Origin: Caldifarciminota bacterium
Lineage (GTDB): Bacteria; Hydrothermota; 32-111; QNBC01
Reading direction: 5' to 3'
Assembly: GCA_015486655.1 (NCBI GenBank)
Contig: WFRF01000194.1
Location: forward strand, 1 to 30,661
DNA: 30,661 bases
The translations under genes were made by a program, and so were the position numbers. This document shows positions 24,096 through 30,661 of the stretch, one piece after another. The notes under the pieces are model-generated. The model was not told the origin of the DNA. It was given only the letters and a program-made list of their open reading frames with translations, and searched no databases. The stretch's first letter is position 1; the number at the start of each line of letters is the position of its first letter.

Positions 24096-26539
24096 ACAAC
24101 AACTATATTGGCTATTTTGCCCTTTATGTAGATAAATTTCTTTATTGTTTTTCCGGTTGTGTAGTGAAGTACCCTTTCGTTTTTGAGTATTAATTCCTTC
24201 ACATCGGATTCATTACTGTTAATGTCAATTTCAACGGTAGTCCTTAATTTACCGTTTATTTGAACTGCAAGTGAAATCTTTTCCTCTTTCAGTATATCCT
24301 CATCATACTTGGGCCATTCTTCATCAAATATGGAAGATTCTTTTCCCGTGAAGTGCCATAATTCCTCGGCAAGATGCGGAGCGTAAGGAGAAAGAACAAT
24401 TAGGAATTTATCAAGGGTATTTTGTAAAAATTCAGTATTAATCTCCTTTTTAACATAATCATATGCATCATTTACAAATTCCATCATTCTGGCAATTGAT
24501 GTATTAAAACTGAAACGTTCCGTATCCGTTTCAACACTTTTAATGGTGTAATGTAATCTTTTCTTAAGAGATTTACTTTCCTCTTTCGTTTTCCCTTCTG
24601 TAAAGTAATATGTTTTGTACAATCTGTATATCCTCGATAGAAATCTGTGTATACCGTTTATTCCCTTATCATCCCAGTCGCCCCCTTCTTCATAGCTTCC
24701 CATGAACATCATATACATACGGAAAGTGTCGGAACCGTATTTTTCGACAAATTCATCCGGATTGACAACATTTCCTCTGGATTTGGACATTTTAGCGCCG
24801 TTTCTCGTTATGGTGCCCTGATGAAAGAGGTTTGTGAAGGGTTCATCAAATTGTATTTCTCCCGCATCGTATAACATTTTTGTTACGAATCTGGCATAAA
24901 GTAAATGCATTGTAGCATGTTCGGCACCGCCGATATATTGATCCACGGGCAGAAGCTTATCCACCATCTCTTTATTGAAGGGGTAGTCGTCAATGTGAGG
25001 ATCGGGATATCTGAGATAGTACCATGATGAGCAGACAAAAGTGTCCATTGTATCGGGATCTCTTTCGGCATCTCCTCCGCATTTGGGACATTTAACGTTC
25101 ATGAATTCCGGAACAGAGGCAAGGGGCGATTTCCCTTTGGGATTAAAATCAACATTTTCGGGAAGTTTTACCGGGAGATCATCAACAGGGACGGGAACCG
25201 TACCACATTTGGGGCAGTGTACAATGGGAATCGGCGCTCCCCAATAACGCTGGCGTGATATTAACCAATCTCTCAATCTGTAATTTATGTGCCGTTTTCC
25301 TATACCTTTTTCTTCAAAGTAATCTACAATTCTCTTTTTAAAATCTATAGAAGATATACCGTTAAAATCACCTGAATTGATCATAATACCGGGTTCCGTA
25401 TAAGCATCACTCATACTTTTTGAATCGATTGTCACATTTTCCGGTTGTATAACTATTTTTATAGGAAGATTAAACTTTTTTGCGAATGCAAAATCTCTTG
25501 TATCATGTGCGGGAACAGCCATCACCATTCCTGTTCCGTAGCTTGCAATAACATAATCGGATATCCAAATGGGAATCTCTTCTCCGTTGACTGGGTTAAT
25601 TGCATAGCTGCCCGTAAAAACCCCGGTTTTTTCATGTTCGGTGGATTGCCTTTCAATTTCGTTTTCCGTAAGTGTTTTGTTAATGTACTTTTCAACTTCA
25701 TTTCTCTGGGCATCTGTGGTCAATTTGCTTACAATGGAGTGTTCGGGAGCAACAACACAATAAGTGACGCCGAAAATTGTATCCGGCCTTGTTGTGAAAA
25801 CCGTTAGTTTCAGGTCTTTATCTTTCACGGGGAATTCTATCATAGCCCCTTCACTTCTGCCTATCCAATTTCTTTGCATTATCTTTGTCTTTTCCGGCCA
25901 GTTGATCCTTTCCAACCCTTCCAGTAATCGGTCTGCATAATCGGTAATTTTGAAAAACCACTGTTTCAGGTTGCGTTTTATCACTTTTGTTCCGCATCGT
26001 TCACACTCTCCGTCTGCTGTTACCTGCTCATTTGCAAGAACCGTTTGGCAGTGGGGACACCAATTAACGGGAGCTTCCTTCTGATAAGCCAGTCCCATTT
26101 CGTACATTTTGAGAAAAACCCATTGTGTCCATTTATAGTATTTCGGATCACTTGTGTCTATCTCATAATCCCAATCGTACATCGCACCTATTGCTTTCAA
26201 CTGTTTTTCCATATATTCAATATTGTTACGGGTGCTGATAGCTGGGTGTATCCCGTGTTTTATAGCATAATTTTCCGCGGGAAGTCCGAATGCATCAAAT
26301 CCCATGGGCTCGAAAACGTTAAAACCTTTTAATCTCTTATAACGGGCAAACGTATCGGCCGGTCCGTAGTTGTACCAATGTCCTATGTGCAGTTTATTCC
26401 CTGAAGGATAACTAAACATAACAAGGTTGTAGAATTTGGGTTTGTTGCTGTTTTTATTAAATTTATATGTTCCCTTTTCTTCCCACCATTTTCTCCATTT
26501 AGTCTCTATTTCCGAAGGATTGTATATCATATTATTCAT
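24092..26539 (-). CDS. leuS: Leucyl-tRNA synthetase
   Basis: 815 residues, full-length bacterial single-chain type. HIGH is at 51-54 (PSGNKLHIGHW) and KMSKS at 583-587 (GAKMSKSRGN). An editing (CP1) domain lies between, with TTRPDTIFGVTY and a GTGMVMAVPAHDTRD segment carrying the hydrolytic Asp. Zinc-type CxxC pairs appear in the insertion regions (CPHC...CERC and CPKC...CPKC). It charges tRNA-Leu. GGAGG precedes the ATG by 4 nt. It lies 35 nt after the M23 peptidase gene on the same strand and probably has its own promoter in that gap. No T-box-like leader is seen. Confidence 0.98.
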   Translation of the reverse strand: MNNMIYNPSEIETKWRKWWEEKGTYKFNKNSNKPKFYNLVMFSYPSGNKLHIGHWYNYGPADTFARYKRLKGFNVFEPMGFDAFGLPAENYAIKHGIHPAISTRNNIEYMEKQLKAIGAMYDWDYEIDTSDPKYYKWTQWVFLKMYEMGLAYQKEAPVNWCPHCQTVLANEQVTADGECERCGTKVIKRNLKQWFFKITDYADRLLEGLERINWPEKTKIMQRNWIGRSEGAMIEFPVKDKDLKLTVFTTRPDTIFGVTYCVVAPEHSIVSKLTTDAQRNEVEKYINKTLTENEIERQSTEHEKTGVFTGSYAINPVNGEEIPIWISDYVIASYGTGMVMAVPAHDTRDFAFAKKFNLPIKIVIQPENVTIDSKSMSDAYTEPGIMINSGDFNGISSIDFKKRIVDYFEEKGIGKRHINYRLRDWLISRQRYWGAPIPIVHCPKCGTVPVPVDDLPVKLPENVDFNPKGKSPLASVPEFMNVKCPKCGGDAERDPDTMDTFVCSSWYYLRYPDPHIDDYPFNKEMVDKLLPVDQYIGGAEHATMHLLYARFVTKMLYDAGEIQFDEPFTNLFHQGTITRNGAKMSKSRGNVVNPDEFVEKYGSDTFRMYMMFMGSYEEGGDWDDKGINGIHRFLSRIYRLYKTYYFTEGKTKEESKSLKKRLHYTIKSVETDTERFSFNTSIARMMEFVNDAYDYVKKEINTEFLQNTLDKFLIVLSPYAPHLAEELWHFTGKESSIFDEEWPKYDEDILKEEKISLAVQINGKLRTTVEIDINSNESDVKELILKNERVLHYTTGKTIKKFIYIKGKIANIVVV

Positions 26540-26565
26540 AGTGCCTCCATGTCCCGTTTTGTGCT

Positions 26566-26594
26566 ATTTTAATGTTAAAATCGTTTTTTGTAAA
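26566..26594 (-). promoter_or_regulatory. Possible promoter for leuS
   Basis: On the minus strand TTTACA (26589-26594), 17 nt, TAAAAT (26566-26571). It overlaps the end of the M23 gene and leaves a ~20-nt leader with GGAGG before leuS. Confidence 0.5.
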
Positions 26595-28209
26595 GTAGTT
26601 TATTTCCCACCTGATCTTCGCATTTAAATATAAATATCCCTTTGCTCGGGATATCTTTGTTTGATATGAATTTAAATCCCTTTTTTATAGGTATTGCCAG
26701 TAGTCTGTATCTGTTAAAGTAACCTTTTCCTGAATTAATGTTTATTCCGGAAGTGCTATCGGATGCTGCAACAAATATAGTATCCGCTACCCTGTAAACA
26801 GTGTCCGCATAAGGCGGGATTGTATCCGATTTTGTCCCTATGCTTATGTCCCGGGAAATATATACTCTTTTAGTGCCAAGGTAACCGTTGGTTTCAGTGT
26901 TATAAAATATCATTTTCTTTTTGTATCTCTTGTTTGTAACCACGATAGGTGACTCAAAGGGAGTATCAGAGAATGAAAAGTTAAGAATTCCGTTTTCATA
27001 TCTGATATGCGCTACAACGTTCTCTCTAACAGCATTTTGTTTAAGTTTGATGTTAAAATTCCCCTTATCTATGGACATACCTTTAGGAGAAAATCTGTAA
27101 AATGTGTCTGATGTGATAAAAACCGTATCCGATTTCGGTGAAAAGAAAAAATGGTACTTTCCATTAGTTTCTATCGATTTAAGCAAAAGGGTGTTCCTAA
27201 ACGGCAGCCTTTTCTCGTCCGAAATTATTTGAATAATGCCGTTGGGGAAAAGAGTGTCTGAGTTTAATGCGACAGTATCTCTTTTGCATGTTTTTTTATC
27301 TATGAAGAATGTAAAAGTATCCGCATTGCCTGAAAAATCTTGAGCCGTTATGACTATTGCGGTTTTTCGGGGGAGGGTTGGCATATCGATGTCGGGTAGT
27401 TTCGGGCTGTCGTATAATCGTATACCAGGTTCATTTTTGTCACTTATAAAATACCAGGCTGCCGAATGATTATTGTAATATGAAAAACGGTTTGCCGTAA
27501 AAAGCGCTTTTATTTTATTCCCGATTTTTGTTTTGATTAAATAGGGAATTGTCGCATATTTTTTATCATCGATGTTGTCCTTGCAGTAAACTGCAATCCC
27601 AAATTGTCCCGCTAAATTGATTGTATCGTTTTTGTGTACGACAACCGGTATAGGAAGTGACGAGGCCTGGGAGCTGTCATTCAAAGGAATGATTAATATT
27701 GAATCTATCTCCGGAGGAATCGTGTCTTCAATGTCCAAAAAAACAAGGGGGTTTATGGGATTATTCAGTGAATCACGCATCTCAAAATGAAGATGGGGGC
27801 TTCCTATACCTGTGGCTCCCGTATAAGCTATGACTTCGTTTTTTGTCACGGGAAATTTGTGGTTGAAGTAAAGGCTTTGAGTGTATTTGAATGTCCTGAA
27901 TTGCTTCTTTAATACGTATCTGTTTATATCATACCTGAATCGTGACAGATGGGCGAATACATATATTTTGCCCGATCTACCTTTCATATAGATAGCTTTC
28001 CCGTATCCGCCGTTAAATATGTGAATGTGGTAGATTTCACCGTTTTCGGGAGAAATCACGGGAAAACCGGTTTTCATATATGTACCGAAATCGATTCCCG
28101 CATGATATCTCATAGGCCTGGGTTCCATAAATCCGGAAGTCACGTATGTATTTTGAGGAAGCGGATAATAGAGGATTAGAGCCGTTAAAATCGGGTAAAG
28201 AATAATCAT
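26575..28209 (-). CDS. M23-family (LytM-like) peptidase with long C-terminal beta-rich region
   Basis: 544 residues. A hydrophobic N-terminus (1-17) suggests a signal peptide or anchor. The M23 fold follows directly: RYHAGIDFG with zinc ligands H36 and D40, and PHLHFEMRD with H139 and H141. These are the usual HxxxD and HxH ligands of lysostaphin-type endopeptidases that cut peptidoglycan cross-bridges. The large remainder (about 165-544) is rich in short beta strands and hydroxyl residues and recalls Ig-like or carboxypeptidase-regulatory-like modules; I do not recognise a named domain. It is likely periplasmic or outer-membrane-facing, in cell-wall remodelling. Divergent from the response regulator. 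Confidence 0.85.
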   Translation of the reverse strand: MIILYPILTALILYYPLPQNTYVTSGFMEPRPMRYHAGIDFGTYMKTGFPVISPENGEIYHIHIFNGGYGKAIYMKGRSGKIYVFAHLSRFRYDINRYVLKKQFRTFKYTQSLYFNHKFPVTKNEVIAYTGATGIGSPHLHFEMRDSLNNPINPLVFLDIEDTIPPEIDSILIIPLNDSSQASSLPIPVVVHKNDTINLAGQFGIAVYCKDNIDDKKYATIPYLIKTKIGNKIKALFTANRFSYYNNHSAAWYFISDKNEPGIRLYDSPKLPDIDMPTLPRKTAIVITAQDFSGNADTFTFFIDKKTCKRDTVALNSDTLFPNGIIQIISDEKRLPFRNTLLLKSIETNGKYHFFFSPKSDTVFITSDTFYRFSPKGMSIDKGNFNIKLKQNAVRENVVAHIRYENGILNFSFSDTPFESPIVVTNKRYKKKMIFYNTETNGYLGTKRVYISRDISIGTKSDTIPPYADTVYRVADTIFVAASDSTSGININSGKGYFNRYRLLAIPIKKGFKFISNKDIPSKGIFIFKCEDQVGNKLLYKKRF

Positions 28210-28214
28210 GATTA

Positions 28215-28243
28215 TAAATAACAGATTTTTATATGGGCGTCAA
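28215..28243 (-). promoter_or_regulatory. Possible leaderless promoter for the M23 peptidase gene
   Basis: On the minus strand TTGACG (28238-28243), 17 nt, TATTTA (28215-28220). The ATG at 28209 is 5 nt away, without a Shine-Dalgarno. The -10 match is poor. Confidence 0.4.
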
Positions 28244-28264
28244 ATCGGAAATATAAATTTAATC

Positions 28265-28293
28265 TTGATAAAATATAATAATTATAATACAAT
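28265..28293 (+). promoter_or_regulatory. Promoter for the response regulator, predicted leaderless
   Basis: TTGATA (28265-28270), 17 nt, TACAAT (28288-28293). The ATG at 28301 is 7 nt beyond the -10 box. This position argues against the longer upstream frame starting at 28208. Confidence 0.6.
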
Positions 28294-28300
28294 TAACTTA

Positions 28301-30379
28301 ATGAAAAGAAATCTGTTAATGATTGATGATGACCGTTATAGTTTGGATACTACGGAGGAGATTATCCATACATATATGGATAATGTTAATGTGTTTACTG
28401 CTTTAAATGGAAAAGAAGGGATAAGATTGGCTAAAAAGCATAAGATGGATGTTGTTTTGCTTGATTTGAATATGCCTCAAATGAACGGTATAGAAGTTTG
28501 CAAGATTTTAAAGGATATGGATGAAACAAAATATACACCTGTTATATTTTTTACGGGAACGGATGTGGATTCTTCAGTCAGATCGCAAGCCCTTGCTGTT
28601 GGCGGAGATGAGTTTATATCAAAACCCATTCAGGTGGTTGAGCTTGTAGCGAGAATAAATGCTATGCTTCGGATTAAAAGAATGAGAGATAAGATAGAAG
28701 AAGAAAAGAAGATAGCGGAAGATAATTTATCTTATATGAAAATGTTTTGGGAATTTTCTTCGGAAATGTTAAAAACCGACGATTTATATGAATTGGCTGA
28801 TAAAATAACTCGTAACGGGGTTAGTCTTACAAATGCTTCCGGAGGATTTATAAATATATATGACAATATAGAAGATAAGTTTGTAAATCTATCCTTATTT
28901 AAAAAGGATTATAAAAAGGAATATACGTCATCTTTCGAAAAATTAAAATTCGTTGGTTTTACGGGATTGTCCTCTTTGATTGTTAATGATGTGAAATCAT
29001 ATTGCAAGAAAAATAAAATCGATGAGGCAAAACTTCCATTTAAAAACATGATAATAATACCGATTATTGCTAAAAAATATATTTTCGGTGTCCTGGTTTT
29101 ATTTGATAAAGAGAAAGGTTTTGATAAAGAAGATGTAATGAGAATGGAAACGTTTTCTAATTTTGCTTCCGGAGTTTTATATAATTTTTATTTCTCCCGA
29201 AAGCACCTTTCTCTATATGAACAACGTTATGAGTCGTTATTTAATTTAATAGACACTCCGCTTTTTATTGTTGATGACAAAGGGGAGTTTGTTGATTTAA
29301 ATGATGCTTTTGCCAGATTATTCGGGTGCAAGAACAAATACGAGCTTGATGCAAATAATTTTTTCGATCTAATTGAGGATAAGAGTGATGTGCTTTTTAT
29401 CAAAAGAGGCTTGGAAGTTAAGGACAGTATAAAAGGATTGCAAATTACATTAAAAGTTAATAAAAACGAGAAATTGAACGTTGTTTTGAATGTGGAGAAA
29501 GAAGGTGCTGTAAGCGAAGGAAAATATTACATAAAGGGAAGCTTATCCGAGTTATTAAAAATGACCGAAATTGAACGGAAAGGACAATTGTATAAAAGAA
29601 TAAACGATTTTCATACTATACTTGATAGAGAATTTTTAAATGAACCGAATAGAATATATCAAAATTGTGCGGAAATAATAAGAAAGGTTCTGGGATTTGA
29701 CGGCGTCATAATAGCTGTTTTCAATAGATATAATAAGGGATATAAAACATTGGGATCTTCCGGTTTAAAAGTCGAAGACGGTAGATATGATTTTAGTGAT
29801 GATGTATTAAATAAGATAAAATCCGGGGAGAAGAGTATATATAAATTTCAACAAAACTTATGGGGAACAAACAACATAGTAATACCTTTAAAAGAGAGAA
29901 AATCAAAGGTTGTCAGAGGATTTATTTCAATAATTTACAACGAGGATATTAAGGATAAAAGCACTTTAATGGAATCGATAATTACATTCGGAAATAGATT
30001 AATGAGTGAAATAGAACGACGTGAACTTGAAGAAAACATCGAATTCTACAGTTCATTGATAGATGTGCTTTTAAATGAGCATGAATCACCCATAGTTGTT
30101 ATAGATAAACTGTATACGATAAAGTATGCTAATTATGCGTTTAGGAAACTGATCGGAGTTGTTGATACAGAGGGAAAACATTGCTTTAAGTTTGTTCACA
30201 ATACGGATTTACCGGTAGATTTTTGCCCGATAGCCAAAGGGTTTATCGGGACGACAAAAAAGGAAGAAAAGTATTTCGAACCGTTTTTAAATAAAAATAT
30301 AATTGAATCTATCATACCGATTATAGGGACTAAAGGGAATTGGGGATATATATTGGAATTCAGAGACGATAAGAAATAA
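28301..30379 (+). CDS. Response regulator with REC-GAF-PAS-GAF-PAS layout and no output domain
   Basis: 692 residues from the ATG at 28301; the frame stays open further upstream, but the REC domain starts at once with KRNLLMIDDD and a promoter lies just before. REC residues: acidic D9-D11, phospho-acceptor D55 in LLDLNMP, T85 in FFTGTD and K108 in SKP, all intact. Then a GAF-like domain (about 145-300), PAS (about 310-425), a second GAF-like domain (about 430-570) and a C-terminal PAS (about 585-690) containing HCFKFVH...DFCPIAKG, a Cys pattern seen in PAS domains that often precede kinases. No HisKA, ATPase, GGDEF, EAL, HD-GYP or DNA-binding domain is present. It probably acts by protein contact, perhaps with the 22353 kinase (inference). 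Confidence 0.85.
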   Translation: MKRNLLMIDDDRYSLDTTEEIIHTYMDNVNVFTALNGKEGIRLAKKHKMDVVLLDLNMPQMNGIEVCKILKDMDETKYTPVIFFTGTDVDSSVRSQALAVGGDEFISKPIQVVELVARINAMLRIKRMRDKIEEEKKIAEDNLSYMKMFWEFSSEMLKTDDLYELADKITRNGVSLTNASGGFINIYDNIEDKFVNLSLFKKDYKKEYTSSFEKLKFVGFTGLSSLIVNDVKSYCKKNKIDEAKLPFKNMIIIPIIAKKYIFGVLVLFDKEKGFDKEDVMRMETFSNFASGVLYNFYFSRKHLSLYEQRYESLFNLIDTPLFIVDDKGEFVDLNDAFARLFGCKNKYELDANNFFDLIEDKSDVLFIKRGLEVKDSIKGLQITLKVNKNEKLNVVLNVEKEGAVSEGKYYIKGSLSELLKMTEIERKGQLYKRINDFHTILDREFLNEPNRIYQNCAEIIRKVLGFDGVIIAVFNRYNKGYKTLGSSGLKVEDGRYDFSDDVLNKIKSGEKSIYKFQQNLWGTNNIVIPLKERKSKVVRGFISIIYNEDIKDKSTLMESIITFGNRLMSEIERRELEENIEFYSSLIDVLLNEHESPIVVIDKLYTIKYANYAFRKLIGVVDTEGKHCFKFVHNTDLPVDFCPIAKGFIGTTKKEEKYFEPFLNKNIIESIIPIIGTKGNWGYILEFRDDKK

Positions 30380-30579
30380 AATAATCGATTGGAAGGTATT
30401 TTGTATGCATTTATCTGTCCCGCTTTATAACTCGTGACGAAATCGTTTACTTCTTACAATCGGTCATTCCGAACTTGATCCGGAATCTCAATGAGCCCCA
30501 ACTTCCTACTTCTCACTTCTTACTTGAAAACTTGCGACGAAGTCGCTATACCTATCTACTCCGTTATACTTCATATAAC
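30380..30579. repeat. Third repeat-bearing intergenic stretch
   Basis: Units of the GACGAAGTCG family start at 30431 (CTCGTGACGAAATCG) and 30531 (CTTGCGACGAAGTCG). Between them lies a variant of hairpin 1, ATTCCG/CGGAAT (30466-30471 with 30481-30486), and a reverse-complement A/G-rich stretch (30500-30525). TACCTATCTACT (30549-30560) is also present at 19818-19829. Confidence 0.65.
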
Positions 30580-30608
30580 TTGATTTATGGCGTTCATTAT
30601 GCTATATT
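30580..30608 (+). promoter_or_regulatory. Promoter for the gene entering the right edge, predicted leaderless
   Basis: TTGATT (30580-30585), 17 nt, TATATT (30603-30608). The ATG at 30616 is 7 nt further, without a Shine-Dalgarno. Confidence 0.6.
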
Positions 30609-30615
30609 CAAAACT

Positions 30616-30661
30616 ATGAAAAATTTTAGATATTTTGTTCTTCTTTTCATTTTTACAACTG
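30616..30661 (+). CDS. Start of a probable exported or membrane protein (runs off right edge)
   Basis: Fifteen codons are visible: MKNFRYFVLLFIFTT, a basic start followed by a hydrophobic run, as in a signal peptide. The upstream promoter with a 7-nt gap fits the leaderless pattern of other operon heads in the window. Nothing more can be said about its function. Confidence 0.5.
   Translation, partial: MKNFRYFVLLFIFTT

Noticed and set aside
25445..25807. Plus-strand open frame inside leuS
   Set aside because: Lies wholly opposite a clearly functional leuS editing domain; no ribosome site or family match.
26540..26574. T-box or attenuator before leuS
   Set aside because: Only 35 nt lie between the genes; no room for a T-box or leader peptide, and no terminator stem seen.
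28208..28300. Upstream extension of the response regulator frame
   Set aside because: Overlaps the divergent M23 start, contains the predicted promoter, and adds 31 residues not expected before a REC domain.

Overview
The window reads as chromosomal DNA (AT-rich by eye, densely coded) from an anaerobic diderm bacterium. The diderm call rests on an Omp85-like barrel and a secreted M6 protease ending in a YPNPV-type sorting domain like those handled by type IX secretion. The anaerobe call rests on a four-subunit 2-oxoacid:ferredoxin oxidoreductase. This combination fits the wider FCB superphylum or a candidate phylum near it (WOR-3-like or Cloacimonadota-like), but no marker here fixes the taxon.

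Layout: (1) 1-1542, minus: MJ0042 zinc-ribbon protein, then recJ running off the left edge. (2) 1699-8773, plus: envelope operon with M6 protease, two small membrane or exported proteins, and a peptidase-MA/PD40-propeller/Omp85-barrel protein. (3) 8775-9191, minus: OsmC-family protein. (4) 9241-9711: gene-free, repeat-rich. (5) 9759-15802, plus: two strongly diverged succinyl-CoA-synthetase-like genes (SucC-like, SucD-like), then korD-korA-korB-korC and a TGS-domain nucleoside kinase. (6) 15805-18469, minus: rfbB-rfbC-gmd sugar-nucleotide operon. (7) 18543-19264, minus: ArsR-type regulator and SPW-repeat membrane protein. (8) 19360-19848: second repeat-rich gap. (9) 19883-22334, plus: DUF89 phosphatase, phosphopentomutase and DUF2062 protein, coupled by ATGA overlaps. 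(10) 22353-24095, plus: histidine kinase. (11) 24092-28209, minus: M23 peptidase and leuS. (12) 28301-30379, plus: multi-sensor response regulator without an output domain. (13) 30380-30615: third repeat-bearing gap, then the start of an exported protein.

Three points stand out. First, the gene order sucC-sucD-korDABC matches the known Campylobacter sucCD-oorDABC order, but here both SucCD-like proteins lack the residues needed for catalysis, including the phosphohistidine loop; this is the best candidate for something undescribed. Second, promoters are unusually clear (TTGACA-N17-TATAAT type). At several operon heads (rfbB, DUF89, histidine kinase, response regulator, the 30616 gene, perhaps M23) the -10 box lies only 5-10 nt before the ATG with no Shine-Dalgarno, predicting leaderless mRNAs, while genes inside operons have good Shine-Dalgarno sites. 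Third, the three gene-free gaps share a family of hairpin repeats whose stems show compensatory base changes between copies, together with 20-bp tandem repeats.
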